From positions 1 through 64,000 of the forward strand of contig NZ_CANMED010000003.1 in the NCBI RefSeq assembly GCF_947496855.1: a stretch of DNA of 64,000 bases, read 5' to 3'. Both the position numbers and the translations under genes were made by a program. The DNA comes from an uncultured Aquimarina sp. (GTDB lineage Bacteria > Bacteroidota > Bacteroidia > Flavobacteriales > Flavobacteriaceae). Every line of letters begins with the position of its first letter. Position 1 is the stretch's first letter. Below, piece after piece: positions 32,990-43,142 of this stretch. Below the pieces are notes generated by a model. The model was not told the origin of the DNA, did no database searches, and worked only from the letters and a program-made list of their open reading frames with translations.

Positions 32990-33925
32990 TTAATCATAGG
33001 TAGCTATTTGTCTGAAAATTTTTAATGAACAGTTGGGTTGTCGTTTCCATATTCTAATTCCTTTACCGGTACTAATACCCGAAGCATCATCTCTTCTCCA
33101 ATTTGCTATATGACTAGCGTATTCCACGACATAAGTCCCAAAATCATCTATCCGATCGTTTCGTACATCTAATTTTTCAAATATTGGAAGTTCCTTCATA
33201 TGCTTTTCTATAAAAGGATCCAATTCTTTTCTTCCGTAATAAACTGGTTGATAACTGTATAAAAAAATACCATCTTGATCATAAGCCATTGACCAGGATA
33301 TATGGTCATGTTGTCTAATTACTGTTTCTAATAATTGGTCTAATGCACCAATTTCGTATCTAATATCTGTATCTAAAGGAAGGTGTGGTTGAAACGCAAT
33401 TACGACACCTGGAAGATTATGAAAACGTAAATCATCGGTTAATGGTGTATGATGATTATAATTCCAAATTTCTGAAATAAGGAACAGTTTGCCACTTTCT
33501 TTTTTCCATATGTCTATATACTTCCCTTTGAGTTCTTCTACTTTTTCTGAAGCCTTTAATTTTACTTTGATAGTAAAAATTCCTAAAACGCAAAGCTGAC
33601 CCCCCAAATCCAGTGTTTCTATAGTTTCTCTGTTATATTCTAAAACATCGAATCGATCAAAAAAGGCTTTGTGATAGGGTAAGGCATTCTCTTTCCCTAA
33701 AAGTGTCTTTTGAAAAGCTGGCATCAACCGAATATCTTCTGAATAATAGTTTACGATATCTTCTGGATTGGCTGAAAGCATTCCTTTATTATAATCTACT
33801 ATGAATTTGTTTAGGTATGCTTCTTCAATACTTTCATTAGTTATTGATTCCGTTTGCGCAACTACACACTGAATACTAGCGGAAATTAAAGTTAGGAGGA
33901 AAAAATTATTTCTGATATACCACAT
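32990..33925 (-). CDS. Tandem NTF2-like (DUF4440) secreted protein
   Basis: A 311-residue protein: signal (NNFFLLTLISASIQCVVAQ, cleaved about 24), then two NTF2-like domains. Domain 1 is about 30-150 (NYYSEDIRLMPAFQKTLLGK, EALPYHKAFF-type helix). Domain 2 is about 195-310 (ALDQLLETVIRQHDHISWSMAYDQDG, then WRRDDASGISTGKGIRIWKR). SnoaL/DUF4440 proteins of this kind are frequently annotated as ketosteroid isomerase-like; activity is unproven. It is the first gene of the minus-strand cluster, diverging from a histidine kinase. Confidence 0.82.
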   Translation of the reverse strand: MWYIRNNFFLLTLISASIQCVVAQTESITNESIEEAYLNKFIVDYNKGMLSANPEDIVNYYSEDIRLMPAFQKTLLGKENALPYHKAFFDRFDVLEYNRETIETLDLGGQLCVLGIFTIKVKLKASEKVEELKGKYIDIWKKESGKLFLISEIWNYNHHTPLTDDLRFHNLPGVVIAFQPHLPLDTDIRYEIGALDQLLETVIRQHDHISWSMAYDQDGIFLYSYQPVYYGRKELDPFIEKHMKELPIFEKLDVRNDRIDDFGTYVVEYASHIANWRRDDASGISTGKGIRIWKRQPNCSLKIFRQIATYD

Positions 33926-34172
33926 AGATTTATTTTTTAGTTGTTTTCAACTAAAATATTACGGAGACAAAAACATTAATGACTAGAATTGATAAAACCC
34001 AATCGACAATTGATGATCAACAAAATTGTATCACTTACCGCTATAATTTTATCTAAAGTAAGATCTAAAAGCAGTTCGTCAATAATTTGAATACATTGGT
34101 CAATAAATCAACACTCCTCTCTGTGTTTAAAAACTATTTTCTTATTTTACTAAGTCTTAAGTAATACCTTTT

Positions 34173-35333
34173 ATGCGTATAGAATTGGAAGTTATAAAGA
34201 ATTCTAAATTACTTACCGGATTATATCGGTATAAAGTACATCATCTATTATTTTGGTTTGTATACCACTATATGTGGTGGACCATTGGTATTGGTAGTGC
34301 CAAAGAAGCGGCTATTAATATTTTCTTTTCACCGTATACTACAAAGTTTCTTTTTTATTTTGTTTTTCAGGCAGCGGCTGTTTATTTCAATTTATATTAT
34401 TTAATTCCTAAATTTTTGGAGAAAAGAAAATATCCGGAGTACCTCTTTTTATTTGCATTCACCACAAGCATTACCGTTCTGATAATTACGTCCGGATATT
34501 TCGTTACAGCCTATGTTGCTAATACTACTCTCACCGAATTATTTGGTGATCAAACTTTTGTTTCACTATTAAAATCAGGTCCTTTATCTTCTACATTGGC
34601 GAGTATGACTCTTGCCATGAGTATTAAATTCGCAAAAAACTGGATTAAATCACAACAACGGCAGCAATTATTGGAAAAAGAAAAAATTGAAACCGAACTC
34701 AAATTTCTAAAATCGCAATTCAACCCCCACTTTTTGTTCAATACCATTAATTCCATTTTTGTATTAATTCATAAGAATCCCGATATGGCTTCAGAATCTC
34801 TTGCCAATTTCTCAGATCTTATGCGTTATCAGTTATATGAATGTAACGAAGCCAAAATTCCTTTAGATAAAGAAATCGATTACCTAAGGAATTTTATTGA
34901 TTTGGGAAAATTAAGACTTGATAACACCGTAAAAGTTAGCACTAACATTGAAGATCAAATATATGGTAATGTTGCTATCGCTCCTTTTATTTTGATGCCT
35001 TTTGTAGAAAACGCTTTTAAGCATGTTTCACAAGGTCAAGATCAAAAAAATTGGATCTCCATACATTTGAGTTTTTCTGAAGAAAAAGTTTTATTCGAAA
35101 TAGGGAATACTATAATTAATCAAGAAGAAAATAGTCCTGATGATCTTATGAAAAACAGTGGAATAGGATTAAAAAATGTACAGAGAAGATTGGATTTAGT
35201 ATATCAAGACCAATATGAACTGTCCATAAAAAAAACTAAGGAAGTATACAAAATAAGACTTCATTTAAAATTAAATACGACCTCTGTTTTAAACGGAGTA
35301 CCTATTGTTCCAGTAACTTCATTGCATTCTTAA
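34173..35333 (+). CDS. LytS-type sensor histidine kinase
   Basis: A 386-residue kinase. Four membrane helices lie at about 26-42, 58-78, 88-112 and 130-155. The His_kinase domain (PF06580) has the conserved H186 in FLKSQFNPHFLFNTINSIF, and the HATPase has the NTxxN-type motif VENAFKHV (about 280) and a GIGLKNVQRRL box. It phosphorylates the LytTR regulator encoded 9 bases downstream. There is no extracytoplasmic sensor domain, so the membrane region itself probably senses. It diverges from the NTF2/esterase cluster, likely its targets. Confidence 0.93.
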   Translation: MRIELEVIKNSKLLTGLYRYKVHHLLFWFVYHYMWWTIGIGSAKEAAINIFFSPYTTKFLFYFVFQAAAVYFNLYYLIPKFLEKRKYPEYLFLFAFTTSITVLIITSGYFVTAYVANTTLTELFGDQTFVSLLKSGPLSSTLASMTLAMSIKFAKNWIKSQQRQQLLEKEKIETELKFLKSQFNPHFLFNTINSIFVLIHKNPDMASESLANFSDLMRYQLYECNEAKIPLDKEIDYLRNFIDLGKLRLDNTVKVSTNIEDQIYGNVAIAPFILMPFVENAFKHVSQGQDQKNWISIHLSFSEEKVLFEIGNTIINQEENSPDDLMKNSGIGLKNVQRRLDLVYQDQYELSIKKTKEVYKIRLHLKLNTTSVLNGVPIVPVTSLHS

Positions 35334-35342
35334 AAAGAAATT

Positions 35343-36077
35343 ATGGTTTTAAAATGTATTGTAATCGATGACGAACCTTTAGCCAGAGAATGTATTTCTA
35401 ATTACATCAACGAAGTGGACTTTTTAGAACTACAAGGGTCTTGTAATAATCCTTTAGAAATCACCAAGGTTAAAAATGCGCACGAAGCAGATCTTCTTTT
35501 TTTAGACATACAAATGCCTAGAATGAATGGAATCGAATTTTTAAAATCTATGAAATCAAAACCAATGGTAGTGATTACTACTGCTTTTCCGAACTATGCT
35601 TTAGAGGGGTTTGATCTGGATGTTATGGATTATTTATTAAAGCCTATTACGTTTACACGTTTTTTTAAAGCCGTTTGCAAGGTTAAAGAACAATATCTTT
35701 TGACACAAAACAAAACTAGCACTACTCAGAATAAAGATAATTCGATGCCAGATCATGTTTTTATTAAATGTGATAGTACTTATAAAAAAATATATTTTAA
35801 TGATATCCTCTTTATTAAGTCTATGCAAAACTATGTAGCTTTTCACACTACCGATGGAAAAAAACATCTCTCATTAATTCCTCTTAAAGAAGTTGCTAAG
35901 CAATTAGATTCGGATATTTTTATGCAAGTCCACAAGTCATTTATTGTTTGTGTTCATAAAATTGAAGCCGTAGATACAGAAGGAATAACAATTGGTTTAC
36001 ATTACATTCCCTTAGGACGTAACTATAGAACATCGGTTATGGAAAAAATAGTAAATGATAGAATATTGAAAAAGTAA
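35343..36077 (+). CDS. LytTR-type response regulator
   Basis: A 244-residue regulator: receiver domain (about 1-120) with acidic pair D9/D10, phosphoacceptor D55 in LLFLDIQMPRMNGIEF, and LLKPI. A LytTR DNA-binding domain (about 138-244) has IFIKCDSTYKKIYFNDILFI-like opening, then YVAFHTTDGKKHLSLIPLKE and FIVCVHKIEAV. It pairs with the upstream histidine kinase. LytTR regulators typically bind direct repeats upstream of targets; none is obvious in the 247-base divergent region. Confidence 0.94.
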   Translation: MVLKCIVIDDEPLARECISNYINEVDFLELQGSCNNPLEITKVKNAHEADLLFLDIQMPRMNGIEFLKSMKSKPMVVITTAFPNYALEGFDLDVMDYLLKPITFTRFFKAVCKVKEQYLLTQNKTSTTQNKDNSMPDHVFIKCDSTYKKIYFNDILFIKSMQNYVAFHTTDGKKHLSLIPLKEVAKQLDSDIFMQVHKSFIVCVHKIEAVDTEGITIGLHYIPLGRNYRTSVMEKIVNDRILKK

Positions 36078-36198
36078 TTTTTGTATATGACTAAAAAGCT
36101 ATCAATAGTAAGTAAAATTACACCTTCTAAGAAGGTGGCTTTATAAAGCCTCTAAAAGGGGAATGAACAACATATAAATTAGGTTCACATTATGGGCC

Positions 36199-36231
36199 AG
36201 ACCTGTCAGATTTTCAAAACCTGACAGGTCT
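36199..36231. repeat. REP-like palindrome
   Basis: AGACCTGTCAG and CTGACAGGTCT form an 11-bp perfect stem around TTTTCAAAA. This matches a short hairpin frequently scattered in Bacteroidetes intergenic DNA. Similar shorter hairpins lie next to it (CACCTTCTAAGAAGGTGG and CACCAGCTAAGCAGGTGG). They may act as transcription barriers or as a mobilisable repeat. Confidence 0.7.
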
Positions 36232-36294
36232 AAAACAGGCAAAGTCACCATAACATGGACACCAGCTAAGCAGGTGGTTTTTTAAGGTAAAATT

Positions 36295-36330
36295 AAAAGG
36301 CTGCTAATCCCATTTGATTAGCAGCCTTTT
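36295..36330. terminator. Bidirectional terminator between LytTR and gltD
   Basis: AAAAGGCTGCTAATC and GATTAGCAGCCTTTT form a perfect 15-bp stem with a 6-base loop. It lies 23 bases after the minus-strand gltD stop and works for both strands. Confidence 0.88.
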
Positions 36331-36352
36331 AATTTATAGCACTTTGATTAAA

Positions 36353-37816
36353 TTAAACTCTCGGCAAATCACCATCTCCTTTAAGCGGTAAATTAGAGCT
36401 ACCCATTAAATAGGTATCTATATGATACGCAGCTTGTCTACCTTCTGCTATTGCCCAAACAATTAATGATTGTCCTCTACGCGTATCTCCTGCAGCAAAA
36501 ACACCTTTTACATTGGTCGCATAATCATCCTCAGTAGCTTTTATATTTGTTCTAGCATCCATATCAATTCCTAATTGCTCTGCAATCGTTGGTTCAGATC
36601 CGGTGAATCCCATCGCTAATAGCGCTAGTTCACATTTCCATTCTTTCTCAGTATCTGGAATTTCTTTTAATGTAAAACGACCTTTTTGTTTTACCCATTC
36701 TACCTGAGATGTTATTAGTCCTTTAAGATTTCCGTTTTCATCTCCTAAGAATTCTTTTGTAGAAATGCTCCAGTTACGTTCTGCTCCTTCCTGATGAGAA
36801 GAGCTTGTGCGTAAACGCATAGGCCAAAATGGCCAAGGTTGATTGGCTGGACGTTCTATAGTACCTTTTCCCATAATTTCGAAATTTGTTACTGATGTAG
36901 CTCCGTGACGGATTGATGTACCGATACAATCAGATCCGGTATCTCCTCCTCCGATTACAATCACATCCTTGCCAGTTGCCAAAATCTCTTTGCCTAAATC
37001 TTTTATCCCATCAACTCTTCGATTGTTCTGTGGTAAGAAATCCATGGCTTGAACTACTCCATTTAGATCAGATCCTTTTACCGGTAAGTTACGACGTACG
37101 GTCGCTCCTGTGCACAGCACTACTGCATCAAAATCAGCTTTTAATTCATCCGCTTTGATATCCTTTCCTATAGCAGTATTTGTTTTAAATACAATACCTT
37201 CTTCTTCTAAAACAGCAACACGACGATCAATAACATTCTTTTCCATCTTAAAATCAGGAATCCCATAACGTAACAACCCTCCTACTTTTTCATCTCTTTC
37301 AAAAACAGTAACTAAATGTCCTGCGCGGTTTAATTGCTGTGCTGTTGCTAATCCAGCTGGTCCTGATCCAATCACAGCAACAGTTTTACCTGTTCTTTCT
37401 TTGGGTGGATTAGCAATTACCCATCCATTTTTAAAAGCTTCTTCGACTATATTCTTTTCTATATTTTCTATTGTTACTGGATCTTCATTAATTCCTAGAA
37501 CACAAGCCTCCTCGCAAGGTGCAGGACATAATCTTCCCGTAAATTCTGGGAAGTTATTTGTAGCATGTAATATACTAGCAGCTTTTTCCCATTTACCTCG
37601 ATACACAGCATCATTAAAATCTGGAATAAGATTTCCTAACGGACATCCACTATGACAAAATGGGATTCCGCAATCCATACATCTTGCTCCTTGATTTTTG
37701 AGTTTACTTTCCTCCATTGGAACTGTAAACTCATTATATCCTTGTATACGATCTTTAACAGGCTGGTACTGTTCTATCTCTCTTTCAAATTCTAAAAATC
37801 CAGTTATCTTTCCCAT
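36353..37816 (-). CDS. gltD: Glutamate synthase, small (beta) subunit
   Basis: A 487-residue NADPH-dependent subunit. N-terminal [4Fe-4S] cysteines appear as ARCMDCGIPFCHSGCPLGN (about 40-58) and GRLCPAPCEEACVLGIN (about 94-110). FAD is bound by VIGSGPAGLATAQQL (about 150-164), and NADPH by VIGGGDTGSDCIG (about 285-297). AAGDTRRGQSLIVWAI closes the FAD site. It supplies electrons to the large subunit for reductive transfer of the glutamine amide to 2-oxoglutarate. It follows gltB by 12 bases, one operon. Confidence 0.96.
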   Translation of the reverse strand: MGKITGFLEFEREIEQYQPVKDRIQGYNEFTVPMEESKLKNQGARCMDCGIPFCHSGCPLGNLIPDFNDAVYRGKWEKAASILHATNNFPEFTGRLCPAPCEEACVLGINEDPVTIENIEKNIVEEAFKNGWVIANPPKERTGKTVAVIGSGPAGLATAQQLNRAGHLVTVFERDEKVGGLLRYGIPDFKMEKNVIDRRVAVLEEEGIVFKTNTAIGKDIKADELKADFDAVVLCTGATVRRNLPVKGSDLNGVVQAMDFLPQNNRRVDGIKDLGKEILATGKDVIVIGGGDTGSDCIGTSIRHGATSVTNFEIMGKGTIERPANQPWPFWPMRLRTSSSHQEGAERNWSISTKEFLGDENGNLKGLITSQVEWVKQKGRFTLKEIPDTEKEWKCELALLAMGFTGSEPTIAEQLGIDMDARTNIKATEDDYATNVKGVFAAGDTRRGQSLIVWAIAEGRQAAYHIDTYLMGSSNLPLKGDGDLPRV

Positions 37817-37828
37817 GTTTCTTATCGT

Positions 37829-40800
37829 TTATGCTTGTGCTAATTTTTCTTCTTCTAATCGTTTTAGAGCCTGCTTGTACTCTTCTGGGAATATCTTAAT
37901 GAATTTTGGTAATTCGTTTTCCCAATTCTCCAGAATTCTTTGCGCCAATGGACTTAAAGTCGCGTTGTAATGCGATTCTATTAAGCCTTTTAATTCGATC
38001 ACATCTTCTGATAGTTCGACCGGATCCAGATTTAATGCTTCTTTATTACAATGCGCTTCGAATGTCTTTTTATCATCATAGATATAAGCAATACCTCCAG
38101 ACATACCTGCTCCAAAGTTTCTACCAACTTCTCCCAAAATTACTGCAACTCCACCGGTCATATATTCACATCCGTGGTCTCCGATACCTTCTACAACTGC
38201 TCTAGCTCCAGAGTTACGTACACAGAAACGTTCTCCTGCTTTACCATTAATGTAAACCTCTCCATCGGTAGCGCCGTATAAAGTAACATTACCTGTAATC
38301 ACATTCTCCTCCGGCACTAAAGTAGCTTCATCAGGTACTTTTATAATTAACTTAGCTCCAGAAAGTCCTTTCCCCAGATAATCATTCGTATTACCATTTA
38401 CGATCATTGTCAATCCTTTTGTTGCAAAAGCTCCAAAACTTTGTCCTGCGGCACCTGTGAAATTTAATTTTAGTGTACTTTCCGGTAATCCCTGTGCTCC
38501 ATATATTTTAGATATCTCATTACTAAGGATTGCTCCTACTGCTCTATCTGTATTGGTTATATCAAAGTCCAGCGTAGTTTTTTCTTTTCTAAATAATGCT
38601 TGATGTGCCTGTTCAATAATTTCGAAATCTATCGATTTCCCTAGACAGTGATCTTGCTTTTCTGAATTATATACTTCTACTCCTTCGGGTGCTTCTACCT
38701 GATGTAATATTGGTGAAAGGTCAACTCCAGCAGTTTTATAATGTTCAATAGCTTGCTTACGATCTAATTTATGTACTTGTCCCACCATTTCGTTGATAGT
38801 TCGGAAACCAAGTTGCGCCATAATCTCTCTTAACTCCTGAGCAACGAAATACATATAATTTACTACATGTTCCGGTTTTCCTTTAAACTTTTTACGTAGT
38901 TCAGGGTTCTGAGTTGCAATACCTACTGGACATGTATTTAAGTGGCATACCCGCATCATCACACATCCTGATGCGACTAAAGGAGCGGTAGCAAAACCAA
39001 ATTCCTCTGCTCCTAATAAACAAGCTACCGCTACATCACGACCTGTTTTTAACTGTCCATCACACTCTAATACTATTCGGCTACGTAAATTATTACCTAC
39101 AAGTGTTTGTTGTGCTTCGGCAATTCCTAATTCCCAAGGCAAACCTGCGTGTTTTAATGAAGTTAAGGGTGATGCTCCTGTTCCTCCATCAAAACCAGAT
39201 ATCAATACAACATCTGCTTTTGCTTTGGCAACACCAGCCGCAACAGTTCCTACTCCTACTTCTGATACTAATTTCACATTAATTCTAGCATTCCTATTTG
39301 CTGATTTTAAATCATAAATTAACTGTGATAAATCTTCAATCGAATAGATATCGTGATGTGGAGGTGGCGAAATCAATCCAACATATGGAGTGGAGTTACG
39401 TGTTTTAGCAATCTCAGGATTTACTTTAGGCCCCGGTAATTGTCCTCCTTCTCCTGGTTTTGCTCCTTGAGCCATTTTTATTTGGATCTCTGCTGCGTTC
39501 GTCAAATAATTTGACGAAACACCGAATCTACCAGAAGCAACTTGTTTTATTGCACTGTTTTTCCAATCACCATTTACATCTTTATAGAAGCGTAATGGAT
39601 TCTCTCCTCCTTCTCCAGAGTTACTCTTACCACCTATACGATTCATTGCAACTGCAAGGTTTTCGTGTGCTTCTTTACTAATCGATCCATAAGACATGGC
39701 TCCGGTTTTAAAACGTTTTACAATTTCTGTCCAAGGCTCTACCTCATCTAATGGAATTGGATCATAATTAGAGAATTCTAATAATCCGCGAATTGTCATT
39801 AGACTTTTAGACTGTTCATTGATCAAACTTGCATATTCCTTATACGTTTCAGGGTCGTTATCCCTAACAGATTTTTGAAGTTTAGCTACAGATAACGGAT
39901 TAAATTGATGTTTTTCGCCATTACGTCTCCATCTATATTGACCTCCTATTTCCAGATCCAACATTGCATCCACTTCTCTCTCTGCATATGCTCTTTTATG
40001 TCGCTTAGCTATTTCTTTCTCTATTTCGTACAATCCAATTCCTTGAATACGTGTTGCCGTATTTGGGAAGTATTTGTCTACTACTTTAGTATTTATACCA
40101 ATACATTCGAAAAGCTGAGAGCTACGGTAGGAGTTCAATGTCGAAATTCCTATTTTGTTCATTACTTTCAGCACTCCTTTTCCAACTGCTTTGTTATAAT
40201 TATTGACTGCTTCTTCCGCTACTAAATCTGTAATGTTATGATCCTCTATCTGTTCTTTTATAATTTCATTTACCATATATGGATTGATAGCACTGGCACC
40301 ATATCCAAATAATAACGCAAAATGATGTACTTCTCTTGGTTCTGCAGATTCTATGATAATACTAACCTGAGAACGTTTCCCTAGTTTCTGTAATCCACTA
40401 TTAACAAAAGAACAAGCTAATAATGCAGGTATTGGAGCTCTATGTTTACTTACATTTCTATCAGAAAGTATAATAATATTACTGCCTTCATTAATAGCTT
40501 CGGAGACCTTGTTTAAAGTATCTTCCAATGCATCTTCTAATCCATTAAGACCTCTATGAACGTTATACAGAATAGGAACCGAAGTTACTTTAAAGCCTTT
40601 ATCTGCATATGTTTTGATCTTATCCAAATCTTCTTTAGAAATGACAGGATTCTGAATTTTTAATTTCTTACAGTGTTTTTCATTGATATCAAATATGTTA
40701 TGATCTGCACCCAGGGTGAGACTTATATCTGTAATCAATTCTTCACGGATTCCATCTAGTGGAGGATTCGTTACTTGCGCAAATAACTGCTTGAAATAAT

Positions 40801-42328
40801 TATAAATTAGTTGCGATCTTTCTGAAAGCACCGCTATTGGAGTATCTGATCCCATAGATCCAATGGGCTCTTTAGCCAACTGACTCATCGGAACAATAAT
40901 CGTATCTATATCTTCCTGAGTATAACCAAATACTTCTTTACGTTTAGAAATTGTTTCTTCTCCTAAGAATAATGGACAATCGTTATATGCAATATCCTTA
41001 AGGTGCACCAAGTTAGAATCTAACCATTTTCTATAAGGATGCTGAGATGCTATTTTTTCTTTTATTTCTTCATCATTAATAATTCTTCCTTCACCCATAT
41101 CAACCAGAAACATTTTTCCTGGTTCCAATCGTCCATGAAACTGAATATTACTAGGCTCTAAATCTACTACTCCTGTTTCAGAGGACATAATTACATACCC
41201 ATCCTTAGTAACAGAATAACGGGAAGGTCTCAATCCATTTCTATCTAATACAGCACCTATATAATTACCATCCGTAAATGGAATGGAAGCTGGTCCATCC
41301 CAAGGTTCCATAGCACAAGAATTATATTCATAAAATGCTTTCTTGGCTTCAGACATTTCTGGATTCTTCTCCCAAGCTTCTGGTACCATCATCATCATCA
41401 CTTCTGGTAATGATCTACCTGTCATCAATAATAATTCTACTACCATATCCATAGATGCAGAATCTGATTTACCTTTCAGAACAACTGGTAACACTTTTTT
41501 AATATCCTCTCCAAACCAATCACTTTCCAATAATTCTTCTCTGGATCTCATTCTAGTAACATTACCTCTTAAGGTATTAATCTCTCCATTGTGACACATA
41601 TATCGGAAAGGCTGAGCCAGATCCCAAGTAGGAAATGTATTCGTTGAAAAACGCTGATGCACTAACGCTAATCTAGTCACTACTTTCGGATCCATAAGAT
41701 CAGTGTAGTACAATTTAATGTCTTCGGGCATCAAAAGACCTTTAAAAATTAAAGTTTTTGTTGATAAACTGGGTAGGTAGAAAAATTTATTTTCTGATAA
41801 TTTAGAACTATATATTTCGTGTTCCGTTGCTTTTCGAGCGGTAAACAATTTTAGATTAAAATCAAAATAGCTTTGCTTATTATTATTCTTACCTATAAAT
41901 ATTTGCTTTATAAAAGGTTCTGTTGTTGCTGCTATTTCTCCTAAATGTACTGTATCCACTGGAACATCTCTCCATCCTAAAAGAACAAGTCCCTGATCGG
42001 TAATATTTCTTTCGAAAGTATCAATACAATACTGACGTTGGTTTTCTTTTTTAGGCAAGAACACATTACTCACGGCGTATTCACCAGCTTCAGGTAAATC
42101 AAACTTACAGTTTTCTACAAAGAAATCATGAGGAATATCGATAAGTATTCCAGCTCCATCTCCGGTTTTTCCATCTGAACTTACTGCTCCACGATGTTCT
42201 AATTTCTCCAGAATCTCAAGTGCCTTATGAATAATATCATTAGACTTTTTTCCTTCTAAGCTACAAATAAATCCGGCACCACATGCGTCGTGTTCGAATT
42301 CTGGTAGATACATTCCTTGTTTCTTCAT
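37829..42328 (-). CDS. gltB: Glutamate synthase, large (alpha) subunit
   Basis: A 1499-residue enzyme, normal length. The class II glutaminase nucleophile is C16 in FEHDACGAGFICSL; the preceding 15 residues would be removed as a propeptide. The central domain, FMN-binding synthase domain (KPGEGGQLPGPKVNPEIA, GGTGASPLTSLKHAG) and [3Fe-4S] cysteines (CVMMRVCHLNTCPVGIATQN) are intact, as is the GXGXG beta-helix domain (GGVAVILGEVGRNFGAGMSG). It releases ammonia from glutamine and makes glutamate. Divergent from P-II/Amt. Confidence 0.97.
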   Translation of the reverse strand: MKKQGMYLPEFEHDACGAGFICSLEGKKSNDIIHKALEILEKLEHRGAVSSDGKTGDGAGILIDIPHDFFVENCKFDLPEAGEYAVSNVFLPKKENQRQYCIDTFERNITDQGLVLLGWRDVPVDTVHLGEIAATTEPFIKQIFIGKNNNKQSYFDFNLKLFTARKATEHEIYSSKLSENKFFYLPSLSTKTLIFKGLLMPEDIKLYYTDLMDPKVVTRLALVHQRFSTNTFPTWDLAQPFRYMCHNGEINTLRGNVTRMRSREELLESDWFGEDIKKVLPVVLKGKSDSASMDMVVELLLMTGRSLPEVMMMMVPEAWEKNPEMSEAKKAFYEYNSCAMEPWDGPASIPFTDGNYIGAVLDRNGLRPSRYSVTKDGYVIMSSETGVVDLEPSNIQFHGRLEPGKMFLVDMGEGRIINDEEIKEKIASQHPYRKWLDSNLVHLKDIAYNDCPLFLGEETISKRKEVFGYTQEDIDTIIVPMSQLAKEPIGSMGSDTPIAVLSERSQLIYNYFKQLFAQVTNPPLDGIREELITDISLTLGADHNIFDINEKHCKKLKIQNPVISKEDLDKIKTYADKGFKVTSVPILYNVHRGLNGLEDALEDTLNKVSEAINEGSNIIILSDRNVSKHRAPIPALLACSFVNSGLQKLGKRSQVSIIIESAEPREVHHFALLFGYGASAINPYMVNEIIKEQIEDHNITDLVAEEAVNNYNKAVGKGVLKVMNKIGISTLNSYRSSQLFECIGINTKVVDKYFPNTATRIQGIGLYEIEKEIAKRHKRAYAEREVDAMLDLEIGGQYRWRRNGEKHQFNPLSVAKLQKSVRDNDPETYKEYASLINEQSKSLMTIRGLLEFSNYDPIPLDEVEPWTEIVKRFKTGAMSYGSISKEAHENLAVAMNRIGGKSNSGEGGENPLRFYKDVNGDWKNSAIKQVASGRFGVSSNYLTNAAEIQIKMAQGAKPGEGGQLPGPKVNPEIAKTRNSTPYVGLISPPPHHDIYSIEDLSQLIYDLKSANRNARINVKLVSEVGVGTVAAGVAKAKADVVLISGFDGGTGASPLTSLKHAGLPWELGIAEAQQTLVGNNLRSRIVLECDGQLKTGRDVAVACLLGAEEFGFATAPLVASGCVMMRVCHLNTCPVGIATQNPELRKKFKGKPEHVVNYMYFVAQELREIMAQLGFRTINEMVGQVHKLDRKQAIEHYKTAGVDLSPILHQVEAPEGVEVYNSEKQDHCLGKSIDFEIIEQAHQALFRKEKTTLDFDITNTDRAVGAILSNEISKIYGAQGLPESTLKLNFTGAAGQSFGAFATKGLTMIVNGNTNDYLGKGLSGAKLIIKVPDEATLVPEENVITGNVTLYGATDGEVYINGKAGERFCVRNSGARAVVEGIGDHGCEYMTGGVAVILGEVGRNFGAGMSGGIAYIYDDKKTFEAHCNKEALNLDPVELSEDVIELKGLIESHYNATLSPLAQRILENWENELPKFIKIFPEEYKQALKRLEEEKLAQA

Positions 42329-42764
42329 ATTATTTCCGATCTAAAGTGTTTCGAGTTGTTGAAATTAACAAAACCTTAAGGAAGGAAAAAGAAAAACGAA
42401 GCTTTAAGGATTACTTTTCTTAGCTCTTTAAAAAAACACAAGTTTCAATAAAATAATCACAAAATAATGACTTCTAATTACGAATTCGATAACGCATTTT
42501 TTCATAAAAAACTCAAATAATATAAGGGATTACAGCAATTTAGTATCAAATAGTTCTTATGAAAACGTTTTCGTATAAAAACTAAAATGTATTACTGCGA
42601 AATCCTTATTTATTTCTTCAAAAAATATGTACCCCTAATTTTTTAGGGGGTAAATATTTTAAAATGATAAAAATATAGCAATTACCCGTCAAAATTTGGT
42701 GGCTAAAAAGTAATTCGCATATTTTTGACACAGATTTAACATTAATTTTAACTTTTTAGTCTTT
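42329..42764. other. Divergent control region of gltB and P-II/Amt
   Basis: About 436 A+T-rich bases without a gene. Apart from the P-II promoter at the right edge, there is no recognisable riboswitch. A short G-run, TTAGGGGGTAAATATTT (near 42,641), is unusual in this A+T-rich context. No operator dyad is evident. Confidence 0.5.
42695..42727 (+). promoter_or_regulatory. Promoter for P-II/Amt
   Basis: TTTG (42695-42698), 21 bp, TATTTTTG (42720-42727) matches the Bacteroidetes primary sigma consensus in sequence and spacing and lies 37 bases before the P-II start. Confidence 0.7.
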
Positions 42765-43103
42765 ATGAAGAAAATAGAAGCAATCATCAGAAGATCAAAA
42801 TATCGTGTTGTAAAAGAAGCTTTGCATGACAAAGGCATCACATTCTTTTCTTATTGGGATGTTACTGGAGTTGGGAACGAACAGAAAGGAAGTGTATACA
42901 GAGGTATATCTTATAGCACTACTGATATCCAAAGACGTTATTTATCAATTATAGTGAATGATGATTTCGAAGAAATTGCAATCTCAGCAATTCTAGAAGC
43001 AGCAAAAACAGGTGAGGTCGGTGATGGAAAGATCTTTGTATCCGACATTAAAGAAGCTTACAGAATACGTACTTCTGAGAAAGGTGGAATAACCTTATCT
43101 TAA
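42765..43103 (+). CDS. glnK: P-II nitrogen regulatory protein
   Basis: A 112-residue P-II protein: KIEAIIRRSKYRVVKEAL (3-20), T-loop VGNEQKGSVYRGISYSTT (about 36-53) with tyrosines at 45 and 50, and the C-loop GDGKIFVSDIKEAYRIRTSE (about 86-105). It senses 2-oxoglutarate and ATP/ADP and blocks the ammonium channel encoded next. The linkage to amt makes GlnK the better name. The T-loop lacks the exact RGxEY form of E. coli GlnB. Confidence 0.94.
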   Translation: MKKIEAIIRRSKYRVVKEALHDKGITFFSYWDVTGVGNEQKGSVYRGISYSTTDIQRRYLSIIVNDDFEEIAISAILEAAKTGEVGDGKIFVSDIKEAYRIRTSEKGGITLS

Positions 43104-43142
43104 ATTTATTAAAAAAATGATCAACTTAAAAACTAAAAATTT

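Noticed and set aside
37906..40225. ORFs antisense to gltB and gltD
   Set aside because: They are shadows of strongly coding minus-strand genes, with no start signals or domain matches.
42329..42694. Riboswitch or leader upstream of gltB/P-II
   Set aside because: No conserved riboswitch core or terminator-antiterminator pair could be found by eye.
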